Below, piece by piece: positions 6,898 through 18,300 of a stretch of 58,281 nt of DNA. A model generated the notes under the pieces. It searched no databases and was not told the DNA's origin. It saw nothing but the letters and a program-made list of their open reading frames with translations. The stretch is from Vibrio zhanjiangensis (GTDB taxonomy: Bacteria > Pseudomonadota > Gammaproteobacteria > Enterobacterales > Vibrionaceae): the NCBI RefSeq assembly GCF_030161235.1, contig NZ_BSPW01000068.1, positions 1 through 58,281 on the forward strand. Reading direction: 5' to 3'. Both the position numbers and the translations under genes were made by a program. How positions within the stretch are numbered: the stretch's first letter is position 1; each line of letters starts with the position of its first letter.

Positions 6898-7158
6898 GTG
6901 ATTGAGCCTGTGCAGCAGTCAGGATATGATTTCGTTATTAATAAAAATAAAAAGCTAAGTTTTATGCGAGCGTCTAACATTGTAGTCCCACAACAAGAAA
7001 AGGCAGAATTATCTCAACAGGCAAGTAAAATTGTTGAGGCTTATCGAAAAGAGCGCCATTGCCAAGAATTGACAGAAGTTGAATTAAATCGTAGAAAAAT
7101 CATTATGATTGACGAGTATGGTAATATAAAAAAGCCATCGAACCTTTCTGAGCACTAA
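6898..7158 (+). CDS. Small hypothetical protein
   Basis: An 86-residue charged frame ends 29 bases before yceH. It has no signal peptide or membrane helix and I do not recognise it. The GTG start lacks a clear ribosome binding site, and the ATG at 6964 does too, so the start is uncertain. Its lysine, glutamate and glutamine content looks like real protein rather than a chance frame. The middle ([20 protein letters not shown]) should be helical. It could be cotranscribed with yceH. Confidence 0.5.
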   Translation: MIEPVQQSGYDFVINKNKKLSFMRASNIVVPQQEKAELSQQASKIVEAYRKERHCQELTEVELNRRKIIMIDEYGNIKKPSNLSEH

Positions 7159-7187
7159 GCTTAGATAGCTTAACTAAGGAAATGATA

Positions 7188-7847
7188 ATGAATATTGAAT
7201 TAAGCGATATAGAAGCACGTGTCATTGGATGTTTGATTGAAAAGGAAGTGACTACACCAGATTATTACCCACTTACTTTGAATAGTTTGACTAGCGCATG
7301 TAATCAGAAAAGTAATCGTGAACCCGTGATGACTTTGTCAGAGGTCGATGTCCAACAAGCAGTGGATGGGCTTATCGCACGTAGATTGGTTAGTGATGAG
7401 AGTGGTTTTAATAGTCGAGCAAGTAAGTATCAGCATCGTTTCTGCAATACAGAGTTTGGCGACCTTAAGCTGACGGCTCAAGAGAAAGGAATCGTTTGTT
7501 GCCTTCTACTTCGTGGAGCACAAACGCCAGGTGAGCTGAGAACACGCACCAATCGTTTGGCTGATTTTGCTGATGTGAAACAGGTCGAATCAGTATTAGA
7601 GGCGATGGCATCACGTGATGATGGCGCTTTAGTGGTTAAATTGCCTCGTGAAGCGGGTAAGCGTGAATCTCGTTATATGCATTTGTTTAGTGGCGAAGTT
7701 GACCTAGCAATGCTGGTTTCTAATCCTTCTTCGACTGCTGGCCATGGGACAGATCAAACAAGGATTGACGCTCTGGAAATTGAACTTGCTGAGCTAAAAG
7801 AGCAGTTTGAACTACTCCGCAATCAGGTTGAAGAAATCTTGTCCTAA
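7188..7847 (+). CDS. yceH: YceH family protein (DUF480)
   Basis: The 219-residue protein matches the YceH family: the N-terminal [23 protein letters not shown] region, the [13 protein letters not shown] motif at about residues 37-49, a second winged-helix-like domain containing [21 protein letters not shown], and a C-terminal coiled coil ([19 protein letters not shown]). The fold is two winged-helix domains, suggesting nucleic-acid or protein binding; the molecular role is unknown. I choose the ATG at 7188 because AAGGA lies eight bases upstream. The ATG at 7182 is too close to that site. The next gene begins directly after its TAA. Confidence 0.92.
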   Translation: MNIELSDIEARVIGCLIEKEVTTPDYYPLTLNSLTSACNQKSNREPVMTLSEVDVQQAVDGLIARRLVSDESGFNSRASKYQHRFCNTEFGDLKLTAQEKGIVCCLLLRGAQTPGELRTRTNRLADFADVKQVESVLEAMASRDDGALVVKLPREAGKRESRYMHLFSGEVDLAMLVSNPSSTAGHGTDQTRIDALEIELAELKEQFELLRNQVEEILS

Positions 7848-8180
7848 ATGCCATCATCTGACAAAAAACTGTGTTCGGAATGGTATGTCTACTTGATTCG
7901 AACACGTTTGAATACACTATATTGCGGTATTACAACAGATGTAAATCGCCGTTATTCACAGCACTGCCAAGGTAATGGTGCGAAGTCTTTAAAAGGCAAA
8001 ACACCATTGACACTTGAATGGTTCCAAGCTGTTGGAAAAAGCCGTTCGATTGCCTCCAAATATGAATATCGTATTAAAAAACTGCCCAAGGTTCATAAGG
8101 AACTTCTTATACGAGGCGACGTGGAATTGGATGGCTTAGTTAACATTGAGCTAGTCCAAGAAAGTCCTCCCTGTATATAG
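7848..8180 (+). CDS. GIY-YIG nuclease-family protein (UPF0213/YhbQ-like)
   Basis: The 110-residue protein has the compact GIY-YIG fold of the YhbQ/UPF0213 group. The signature appears as YVYLIRT (residues 13-19) and YCGITTD (25-31), followed by the catalytic-type arginines in VNRRYSQH and a glutamate in SKYEYRIKKL. YhbQ has been described as a DNA-processing enzyme, but the physiological substrate is not settled. The start codon abuts the yceH stop (TAAATG), so the two genes are almost certainly cotranscribed and translationally coupled. Confidence 0.9.
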   Translation: MPSSDKKLCSEWYVYLIRTRLNTLYCGITTDVNRRYSQHCQGNGAKSLKGKTPLTLEWFQAVGKSRSIASKYEYRIKKLPKVHKELLIRGDVELDGLVNIELVQESPPCI

Positions 8181-8209
8181 AATACACTGACTCGCTAGTT
8201 TTTCTATTT

Positions 8210-8232
8210 GCCTGAAAATTTTCAATTCAGGC
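8210..8232. terminator. Possible hairpin terminator after the yceH operon
   Basis: GCCTGAA (8210-8216) pairs exactly with TTCAGGC (8226-8232) around a nine-base loop, 30 bases after the stop at 8180. There is no T-run on the downstream side, so termination is uncertain. Confidence 0.35.
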
Positions 8233-8329
8233 CACAGAAACCACATCAGTTACTAGGTTTTCACTTTACTAACCAGCGAAGAATTACATTTTGTATTAAC
8301 CTTTAAGATGACATTAAACTCAGGTTGGT

Positions 8330-9475
8330 ATGGATATGAAATTACTGATAAAAGCTGTAATAGTTTGGTCTGTAGCATGGATAGCGATAGTGGTGAATGC
8401 GGCCACCGTTGTTCCAGATGGACGTGGTAATGGTATGGGAAATACTGGTGTGACATCAGCCGATTATCTCCTTGCGCCTTTTTATAACCCAGCATTAGTG
8501 GCAGTCCATCGAGATTCAGATAAATTTGGTGTACTTTTTCCGGGTATCGGCTTAAGACTAAGAGATACCGACGAAACGTTAGATACCGTAGACAAGCTTC
8601 AAGATGAAATTAAAGCGTTCGAAGCCAATCCTTCGGACTCAAATGCGGAAGCAAAATTGAATAGTTATCTCGACCAAATTGCGGATGATAAGCCATTAGG
8701 GGTCAACGGTGGTATTGTTGCTGCTGTTGCTTTACCAGTAGATATTTTGTCAACCAATATATTTACTCGTGGTTATGCCGAAATTATTGCGAAAAGCGAT
8801 ATCTCAAGCGCTGCGGATACACAAACTCGTTATGAAAACTCAAGTGTTGATGTGATTGCTTTTGGTTATGGTGAATTTGGTGTAGCAATTGCCAAACGTG
8901 TCAATGTGTTGGGGCAGGATGTCTCTTTAGGTATTTCTCCTAAATTTCAAACGATGAAAACGTACAAACAAGCTATTACGGTTGAAAATTTTGACATCAG
9001 TGATTACGACAAAAGTGAAACCAAAAAGAATGCATTTAATATCGATCTTGGTGCAGTTTGGCTGTACGAACAATTTCGAGCGGGATTTGCAGTAAAAGAT
9101 CTATTTGCCCAAGAGCTTCAAACACAAAATGTTGGTGGCGTCAGTACCTATAAACTGAACACACAGCTGACCGTATCTGGCAGCTATGCTCTGGAATATT
9201 TCACCGCGACAACAGATTTTGATTTGACCAAGCAAACAAGGTTTACCGACCAAAAAGATGATACTCAATTTTGGCGTTTTGGAGTGGAAGGTAATGCCAT
9301 GGGATGGGCCCAGTTAAGACTAGGATATGAAATTGACCTTGAGGACACACTTGATAACTCGGTCACATTTGGTGTTGGCATAAGCCCAGCAGATTTAGTC
9401 AGTTTTGATTTAGCCGCAAGCTATGCAGGTGATAACCAGTATGGGTTATCTGGAAACTTGGCATTCACCTTCTAA
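8330..9475 (+). CDS. TraF-like outer-membrane beta-barrel protein
   Basis: A signal peptide (residues 1-24, ending VVNA|ATV) precedes a 357-residue protein made of alternating beta strands that ends in a C-terminal phenylalanine (LSGNLAFTF), the usual outer-membrane barrel signature. The opening DGRGNGMGNTGVTSADYLLA, with APFYNPAL, is characteristic of proteins annotated as conjugal transfer TraF (PF13729). In vibrios these are chromosomal and have no conjugation genes around them, as here, so the name is misleading. They resemble FadL-type barrels, and the true role is unknown. The ATG at 8330 has AGG six bases upstream; the ATG at 8336 is a weaker choice. Confidence 0.85.
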   Translation: MDMKLLIKAVIVWSVAWIAIVVNAATVVPDGRGNGMGNTGVTSADYLLAPFYNPALVAVHRDSDKFGVLFPGIGLRLRDTDETLDTVDKLQDEIKAFEANPSDSNAEAKLNSYLDQIADDKPLGVNGGIVAAVALPVDILSTNIFTRGYAEIIAKSDISSAADTQTRYENSSVDVIAFGYGEFGVAIAKRVNVLGQDVSLGISPKFQTMKTYKQAITVENFDISDYDKSETKKNAFNIDLGAVWLYEQFRAGFAVKDLFAQELQTQNVGGVSTYKLNTQLTVSGSYALEYFTATTDFDLTKQTRFTDQKDDTQFWRFGVEGNAMGWAQLRLGYEIDLEDTLDNSVTFGVGISPADLVSFDLAASYAGDNQYGLSGNLAFTF

Positions 9476-9510
9476 TAAAGTCGTTTGCATCGTGTCCTAT
9501 GATGTTGGCT

Positions 9511-9566
9511 TAGAGCTTGTATCTGCCAGCGCAGTAATGCGAAGAGTCGGTTCAGTGCAAGCTCTA
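9511..9566. repeat. Inverted repeat upstream of luxPQ
   Basis: TAGAGCTTG (9511-9519) pairs exactly with CAAGCTCTA (9558-9566). A shorter palindromic CGCAGTAATGCG lies inside. It sits 35 bases after the TraF-like gene and 104 bases before luxP. It could terminate the former, be a dispersed repeat, or be part of the luxPQ leader. Confidence 0.6.
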
Positions 9567-9645
9567 TCTGAAATAAAACTCATCAAACATTGGATAATCA
9601 GCTCGAAAGGTGGGCAAGCACTATGTAGAATATGCGATAATATAA

Positions 9646-10766
<1,121 letters not shown>

Positions 10767-10767
<1 letters not shown>

Positions 10768-13334
10768 TGTCAGTTTTAGCTCGGCGTAGGACGAAAAAAC
10801 GTCTTGCCACATTACTCACTCGTTCAATATTTCTCACCATAGCCGTGCTATCTTTGGTGATGGTGTTGCAAAACTACCAAGTAAACAGACAGGTTGTTTC
10901 GCAAGAGGTCGCTCGTTCGAAATTGCAGACTCAGAGTCTGGTTCAACAAATTCTGAATTTTAGATTAGAGGCTTTAGAAATTCAGCAAGATAGCTACAGT
11001 CGTAATGGTTCGCTTGTCGATGCGTTCATTGCAGCAGATAGCAACCAGTTAGCGAGATTCTTTAATGGTATCGATCAGGGTTCTCCAGAGCTTGCGCCTG
11101 ATTTTCGCTTTATTACCGAACAATCAGAAATTGTTTGGGATGATGCGAACTATCAATTCTATGGACTGTCAACGGAGCAGTTAACACATATAAGTCAGGA
11201 CATGACGACAGGAGGTAGTTGGCATTTGTCTCAAACGCCTTCTCTGCTTGGTACTCGTTACCTCATGGTGAGACGGGTCCCGATTATCAATATGGCTTCA
11301 GGAGAAGTTCTGGGTTACTTACATATTGCAGTTGTGTTAAACAATAACTTTTCTCTTATGAGCGCCGTACTAAGAGGAAGCAATGCTGATCAAGTACTGC
11401 TTGCCGTGGGCTCTGAGGTAGTCGCATCGAGTACAAAAGATATTGATTTAAGCCATATCGACTGGCTTGAAGAATCGGCGCTAGATTTTACAGCAAGTAA
11501 ATACATGGTCTCTAGAACCGACCTGACGATTAGTGATGTTCCAACCTTTTTATCTATCTACACTATTCAAGATAATGAACCAATCGTCATTTTAGTACGC
11601 AGTCACTACATGTGGGTCGCCATAGCCGTTGTCTTACTTTTTTTGATCGCTATATACGGTCGTATATGGTTAGGCCATCGAGTGTCAAAAGAGTTACTAA
11701 AACTCATGAATTATACCGAGAGTTCGGTAGAAACTAAGGGCATGAGCCGCTTTCCTGGTTCGCACATCGAGGAGTTCGACCAAATTGGCACTTCTTTTGA
11801 ACTCTCTTTTCAGCGCTTCCATGAACAAGAAAAACAATTTGCTGACTTGTTCAATTTTTCTTTGTCGCCCATGACGTTATGGGATGATCAAGGACAGTTA
11901 TTGAGGAGCAATCCATCAGCTGAAAGAAGTTTTTTGGTTGATAATGAAACCGATAAGGGAGATTTTCATCTACTCATTGAAAAACTTGGACCTCATATCC
12001 GCTTATGTGCCAAAGGGGCTGCTCTAAAAGGCATCAATATATCGATAAGGGATAAAACCTATCGCTGGAATTTGTCGCCTATTTTTGTTGATAAAGGCGT
12101 TAATCATGTCTTAGCTCAAGGCCAAGATGTGACAAGTTTTATTGAGGCCGAAGTACAGAGTCTCGCAGCAAGGAAAGAAGCAGAAGAAACCGCCAGAACT
12201 AGGTCTGACTTTCTGGCGAAAATGAGTCATGAATTAAGAACACCTTTAAATGGTATTTTAGGAGTATCTCAGCTGCTAAAAGGAAAACTGTCTGGCACAC
12301 AAGACGTCGAACATCTAGATGTCTTGTGTAATAGTGGTGAACACCTGTTGGCAGTATTAAACGATATTTTGGATTTTTCAAAAATTGAACAGGGCAAGTT
12401 TCAAATCCAATCTGTTGATTTTCGTCTGGTTGAGCTGGTGAGTGCAGTGGAGAAAATTTATACTCCGTTGTGCGAAGAGAAAGGGATAGCGTTTGAAGTG
12501 ACAACCAACGTCAGTGAAGAAATTTTTGCGCATAGTGACCAAGTTAGACTAAACCAAATACTATTTAATTTGGTGAGTAACTCAATCAAATTTACTCATC
12601 AAGGTAGTGTCGCTGTATCGATCATGTGCCTTAAGCAATTGACCGGTTGCTACTTAAATATCACTGTCGAGGATACTGGCATCGGTATAGAACAAGAGAG
12701 AATAACGCACATTTTTGAGCCTTTTGTTCAAGCTGAGTCTACAACAACTAGAGAATATGGGGGAAGTGGACTCGGGCTCGCTATCGTGCATAGCCTAGTA
12801 GAAATGCTGAATGGGCAAATAGAAATAAAGAGTCATATTGGCAAAGGAACATGGTTGCATTTATCGATTCCAATTGAATTGGTTGAGTCTCAAAAACAAG
12901 TTGAAACTAACACCCTTATTGACCCTGCGAGCTTATTTGATAGAGCGCTGAATGTTTTATTGGTTGAGGATAACCATACCAATGCATTTATCGCTAAGGC
13001 GTTCTGTGAAAAATACGGTATGAAAGTTATATGGGTTCAAGATGGCTACAATGCGATCGAAACACTTAAGCAGCAGAGTGATATCGATTTGATCTTGATG
13101 GATAACCAATTACCCAACTTAGGCGGTATAGAAACGACGGCAATTATCCGTCAAGAGATGAAGTTAGAAACACCAATCTTTGCCTGTACAGCTGATGGGA
13201 TGCAAGATACTAAGCGGGCCTTTTTAAACGCTGGTGCAGACTATGTCATCGTTAAACCGATTAAGGAGCTGGCATTGAATCAGGCGTTTATTCATTACAA
13301 AGAAAACCACTTATTTAAGCGTCAGCAAATCTAG
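10767..13334 (+). CDS. luxQ: LuxQ, hybrid sensor kinase/phosphatase for AI-2
   Basis: The 855-residue hybrid histidine kinase has TM1 at about residues 17-36, a periplasmic tandem-PAS (CACHE-like) domain at about 40-278 that contacts LuxP, TM2 at about 281-300, a cytoplasmic PAS domain at about 355-460, a HisKA domain with phospho-histidine H488 (KMSHELRTPLNG), an HATPase domain with N (NLVSNSIKFT), G1 (VEDTGIGI) and G2 (GGSGLGLAI) boxes, and a receiver domain with Asp779 (LILMDNQLPN) and the conserved Lys (VIVKPI). Low AI-2 favours kinase activity and phosphate flow to LuxU and LuxO; LuxP-AI-2 favours phosphatase activity. It is cotranscribed with luxP. No inactivating change is visible. Confidence 0.97.
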
Positions 13335-13363
13335 CTTTATAATCATTTTATTCAAACATAATC

Positions 13364-13398
13364 ATTACACAAAGGCCGAAAATAGGCCTTTGTGTAAT
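13364..13398. terminator. Bidirectional hairpin between luxQ and glpD
   Basis: A perfect 14-bp stem (13364-13377 with 13385-13398, ATTACACAAAGGCC and its complement) with a seven-base loop lies between the convergent luxQ and glpD stops. The stem should end transcription from both sides, although T-runs are weak. Confidence 0.75.
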
Positions 13399-13421
13399 GC
13401 AGCATATATTAATGGTACTCA

Positions 13422-14954
13422 TTACGCACATTGTTTGTTTGTACAGCACTCTTGGGTTTCAAGATAGTTGGCAATAATGTCATAACTGTCCTCTTTACAC
13501 AGCAAGTGCAATTTACTGCGACGAGTAAGAATGTCTTCAGCATTAGCGGCAAATTCTTGTTGAACCAGATAGTCAATTTCAATCTGATATAAGTCCGATG
13601 TGAACATAATACCTAAGTCTTGTTTTGTTTTGACGCCATTGAGTAAGTTTTCTACTCGACTACCGTAGGCTTGAATCCAACGCAAACGTGTTGCTTGGTC
13701 GACAAAGGGGACTTGCTCGGCCAGCTTTGCTTCCAAAGTATCCCAAGAAAAATTTTCACCACCGGGTAAAGGAACACTTTTTGTCCAAGTTGGTTTTAGA
13801 TCTAGATAGGGAGAGAGACGTTGCAAAGCAGCTTCAGCAAGTTTCCTATAGGTAGTCAGCTTCCCACCGAAAATTGATAATAGTGGAGCTTGGCCATTAC
13901 TATGGTCCAAAGACAGCGTGTAATCTCGAGTAATTGCCTGTGGAGAATCAGACTCGTCATCACAAAGTGGTCGAACACCGCTATAGTCAGAAACGATATC
14001 TTCCATCGTAAGTTGCTTACGGAAGTGACTGTTCGTTACCTTAAGCAAGTACCTCTTTTCTTCATCACTTATCGACACATGTCGTGGGTCGCCATGATAC
14101 TCAACGTCGGTTGTCCCTATAATTGAAAATTGTCCGAGATAAGGGATAACAAAAACTATTCGATGGTCCTCATTTTGCATGATATAAGCTTGGTTTTCAC
14201 CATGAAGTTTTGGCACGATAATATGTGAACCCTTAATGAGTCTTATTCCATACGGTGAAGGTAGCTGAGTAGTGTCAGTTAGGAAGTCTTTAACCCATGG
14301 GCCTGTTGCATTGACCAATACTTTTGCTTTTCTTGTTCGTTTTTTTCCTGTTCGTTGATCGTTGATCTCAATATGCCAGATACCGTTTTCGCGCGTGGCT
14401 TTGGTCACTTGACAATAGTTACTGACTTCAGCACCAAGCTCACGAGCCTGAATGACATTCAGTATGACAAGTCTTGCATCATCAACCCAGCAATCGGAAT
14501 ACTCGAACCCTACACTAAGTTCTGATTTCATGACATTTTTGTTGTCCAGCGCAATCTTTTTGCTGCTAGGTAGAGAGGTTCGTTTGCCAAGATGATCGTA
14601 TAGGAAAAGACCAGCTCGTATCATCCAAGCAGGACGTAAAAACGGTCGATGAGGCAATCGAAAGCGCATAGGGAAAGCAATATGAGGTGCCTTTGCCAGT
14701 AAAACTTCTCGTTCTGCGAGGGACTCACTGACTAGACGAAATTCATAGTGTTCTAGATATCTTAAACCACCGTGGATAAGTTTCGAGCTAGCAGAGGAGG
14801 TTGCGCCAGCGAAGTCTTGAGCCTCATAAAGACCCACTTTTAACCCACGTCCAGCAGCGTCAGCAGCAATGCCTGCGCCATTAATGCCTCCTCCAACAAC
14901 AATGATATCAAATACTTCTTGTTCTTTTTGGTCACTTAAATAATTGATGGTCAT
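13422..14954 (-). CDS. glpD: Aerobic glycerol-3-phosphate dehydrogenase
   Basis: The 510-residue flavoprotein GlpD oxidises sn-glycerol-3-phosphate to dihydroxyacetone phosphate at the inner membrane and passes electrons to quinone. The N-terminal FAD-binding motif is VVGGGINGAGIAADAAGRG (about residues 19-37), followed by the family signature SSASSKLIHGGLRYLE. The substrate-site region GVRPLCDDE and the C-terminal FGGKLTTYRKLAE motif are present. Length matches E. coli GlpD (501). The C-terminus carries two extra cysteines (QECCTNKQCA). A GlpR-type operator at 14970-14987 lies just ahead of the start codon, so induction by glycerol-3-phosphate is expected. I see no glpF or glpK beside it. 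Confidence 0.97.
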   Translation of the reverse strand: MTINYLSDQKEQEVFDIIVVGGGINGAGIAADAAGRGLKVGLYEAQDFAGATSSASSKLIHGGLRYLEHYEFRLVSESLAEREVLLAKAPHIAFPMRFRLPHRPFLRPAWMIRAGLFLYDHLGKRTSLPSSKKIALDNKNVMKSELSVGFEYSDCWVDDARLVILNVIQARELGAEVSNYCQVTKATRENGIWHIEINDQRTGKKRTRKAKVLVNATGPWVKDFLTDTTQLPSPYGIRLIKGSHIIVPKLHGENQAYIMQNEDHRIVFVIPYLGQFSIIGTTDVEYHGDPRHVSISDEEKRYLLKVTNSHFRKQLTMEDIVSDYSGVRPLCDDESDSPQAITRDYTLSLDHSNGQAPLLSIFGGKLTTYRKLAEAALQRLSPYLDLKPTWTKSVPLPGGENFSWDTLEAKLAEQVPFVDQATRLRWIQAYGSRVENLLNGVKTKQDLGIMFTSDLYQIEIDYLVQQEFAANAEDILTRRSKLHLLCKEDSYDIIANYLETQECCTNKQCA

Positions 14955-14969
14955 AATTTCTCTACTTTT

Positions 14970-14987
14970 AATGTTCGTACGAGCATT
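14970..14987 (-). promoter_or_regulatory. GlpR-type operator of glpD
   Basis: AATGTTCG-TA-CGAGCATT is an 18-base palindrome with one mismatch. It matches the ATGTTCG...CGAACAT half-sites known for the glycerol-3-phosphate repressor GlpR. It lies 16 bases upstream of the glpD start, where binding would block transcription. Confidence 0.7.
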
Positions 14988-15292
14988 TACTTTTCGTTAT
15001 GTAACCATATTGTAGCTTCGTTTGTCAGTTTTTGTCTGATTAAATATGACGAAGATCATTAAAATAATCAGAACCGAAAATATAGCGAACTTAAAATGCA
15101 CTTTTGTGAAAGAGAATAGAGCTTGAAGGGGGGCAGGATGTAATCGAAAAGTTGATAACCACTATGGTATTGGTAGCGCGTCATCAAGTCATTATGTGGG
15201 AAGAAGCCTTGCCTGATTAGGGTTGACAAACCTAACTGAAGGTCTCAATCGTTAAGGTACGAGATAACAGCAAATGCTCGAACATAATGAGA
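14988..15292. other. glpD promoter region and spacer
   Basis: The glpD promoter should be within about 80 bases of the operator; a TACAAT-like -10 lies near 15008-15013 on the minus strand. I see no gene or further clear element from there to the chitinase terminator. Confidence 0.4.
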
Positions 15293-15318
15293 AAGGCCTA
15301 GCGTTAGGGCTAGGCCTT
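15293..15318 (-). terminator. Terminator of the chitinase gene
   Basis: A perfect 10-bp stem (AAGGCCTAGC 15293-15302 with GCTAGGCCTT 15309-15318) and six-base loop lie 42 bases beyond the chitinase stop. Read leftwards, it is followed by only a weak T-rich tail (TTTCTC). Confidence 0.65.
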
Positions 15319-15360
15319 GCTTAAACGACCATGTTTTTATTAACGCTTGGTCAGCGTGAT

Positions 15361-18300
15361 TTATCGAGGGTTAAGACCTAGTTTTTGTAGTACCAACTTA
15401 AAGTTCTCACGACGCTCTGCCACATTGTGAACGTCACCAGTCGAACAGCTTAAATCAGGGCAACCACGATTAACGATGCCTGAGACATCATCAATAAATT
15501 GAGAGCCTTGAAGACCACCCTCCACGTACTGTTTAAGTTCGTTGTAATAGTTCCAATCTGCGTACGGACCACCATCATTGTTATAGGCCTGTACTGATGT
15601 TACCCAGTAAAACAGACCTGCTATCCACTTGATCTCTTTATTCTCTTCAGAGCTACAGATAAGACCTGGATTCGAACAAAAGTCCAATTCGGCATAAAGA
15701 GGGTTCTCTGGTGGCGCTTCAACGGTTACACCATCAACACTTGTACCTATGGTAGATGGATCAACATGTGAACGACCTAGATAGTGGTTAAGCGTACCGA
15801 AGTTCTGACGACCTGTTGTTTGGATAACGCCTCGTCCCCACCATCCGCAGCCTTCCACGCTTTCTTGACTACTGCCATCCCAAATAAATTTACCTGCTTT
15901 CTGGCCGACATAGGTCTTACAATCGTCGCGTTCCCAAACTTGTTTGGATGTGTCTACGTTTTCAGGTACATCGTTACAGTGACCTTCATTCGTCCATCGG
16001 CCAGCTGCACCATTCACGAGCAAACCTCGTTCTTCTAGCACAGAATCTGGAGCGGCAAAGATAGGGGCAGGTGCACCGTACCATTTGGCATGGGTGAGTG
16101 CACTGACTTCCATCTTGTCATTACGAGGACAAGAATACGCGTGATCTAAACCAGAAATTGGGTTTACACCATAATCCGCATATTTCTGACCCAGTTGACC
16201 ACAGCTAGCGGTCATCGGATAATCGGTTGGTGCACCGTATCTCATTTCAGACCAGTTGTTCTCATCACATGCGTTGTAACGGATGGTTTCTTGCATGCTT
16301 TGAGCAAGGAAAGCTGCAATCGCTACTTTTGCATATTTGATGTTTGTGTCATCGTCAACACCATCGTCCATCAACCAAAATTTGTTTCCAGCAACACCAA
16401 TATTGTGCATGGCATTGAGGCCGTCTAGGAAATCGTTCCATTTGTATACCGTTGACGGAACCCACTGAGATTGTGGTGTTTCGTAAAGGAAGACTTCGTT
16501 ATTCATGACACTTTCAGCACTGATCAGTTCATCATTTAGCGCTTCAATACGAGTTAATGCACCTTTTTCTAGCTCTTCACCGACGTAGTACAGTGGCACT
16601 TTCGCAGTTTGGTATAGATTAATCTTGTTGGTAAGTTCTTGAGAGTCTTTATCATACATTAATGCAAACACGTTGCTGTATGCAGCTTTACGGATTTGCT
16701 GTTCGCTTTGCGTATTGCCCATAAAGTAGTTGACCGTCTGCTCTGTCGGCATGTCTGAGAGCATTGCTGGCGTCTCAATGTAATCTGTCACCTGCTTGAC
16801 GTACTCGAGTGCGTGATGCCATTGCTCGCTGTTTAGTGCAGCCGTTGTATTTGATTTGGTGAACACAACAAAATCAGCTTTGTTGGCTGAACTTGCCTTA
16901 TACAGTTCAAAACTTTCAAGTAAATCAGCGGTGAAAACAGAAGCCTCATCCCATACTGATTGACGACCCGAGTGCTTATCGTATGCAAATTCACCAATGC
17001 TTAGTGACCAACCAAATGTCGCTTGTGGGGCAAGGGTGGTGAAAATCAGATTGTGAGCAAGTGCCCAGCCCTTCACATCGTCAGTCAATGCATGAATAGC
17101 ATTCACATCGATACGGCTGCCAGTAATTTCAATGGCGTTTGTTAACGCCTGTCTAACTGCAATCGTACCAAAAGATGCCCCTTTATCTCGCGTTGCCAGA
17201 TCGAGAACATCAGATTGAATAATAATAGACGTCGAACCTGCATTTTCAGCCTGTCTTAACAAGGAAACAAAGGTAAGTGTTAGTTGTTCTACGTCGGACA
17301 GTGACACACTGCTGCTAGTCTCGATCGTTAATGTACTTGGCGCTTGAGTAGAAGGGCTTGCGACAACGAATGTGGCAGGCCACCCCGCTACTTCTAGACG
17401 AACAGGGTCCATTGGATTTCGCAGTGATAACGCTGGGGCTGTGCCCGGCTCAGTGCCATCACAGTTTAAATGCAAACCCCATGAATCATCGCTACCTGGA
17501 ATCGTTTGTGTCCAGTAATTCGCTGAGTAAGCGATATTATCGTGAACCATAATATCGCCACCAGTTGCGTGGTCACCACGAGTCCAGTTTGGATAAACAT
17601 TAAACTCACTGCATAGCTCACTCGGTGGTGGTGTCGGTGTTTCTACTTCTTCGACGGTAATTCTTACACTGGCAGTGGAGGTCAGATTTTTGGCATCGGT
17701 CGCGATTGCTTCTAGAGTTACAGAGCCAACTTCAGACGCTGTCCAATTACAAGAGAATTGGCTTGTGGCTGATGCATCAAATTCACAGATTTGCTTGTTG
17801 TTTGCTTTAACGGTTACGCGAGACAGATCGTCATCAGCATCCGTTGCTTGAACAGAAATCGAAACCGAATCATTTTTGTCAAACTTTGAAGCGTTAGAAG
17901 GTGAAGAGAAACTTACCTCTGGTTTGGTGAAGCTCTGACCTGCCTCTACCGCAATGACCATACTACGCTGTTCAACCATTTGATTGTTTTGATCAAGAAC
18001 CACCACTCTAAGGGTTGTGTTCCCAACCTCGTTTGGTGTCCAAGGCTGTGTGTACATGGTTTGGGTTGGTGTAATATTTTGTTGGCTTAGCTTGTGATTA
18101 TTTGCCCAAAATTCAAGTTTCGTGATTAATTCTCCTTCAACACGAGCCTCAATCATCGTTGCTTCATCTAGTGTGAGTATTTGACCTTGCGTAGGTGCTA
18201 CAAAGCTAAGCTCGTGTACTTCAGGAACAATTGGCGGCTCAACTTGTTTTTCTTTTACCAAAATGTTCACCGCTTGCTGCTGCGTTAAACCAGACGTGTC

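Noticed and set aside
8330..9475. Evidence of a conjugative element from the TraF-like gene
   Set aside because: No other transfer genes are near; this barrel family is chromosomal in vibrios and the name is misleading.
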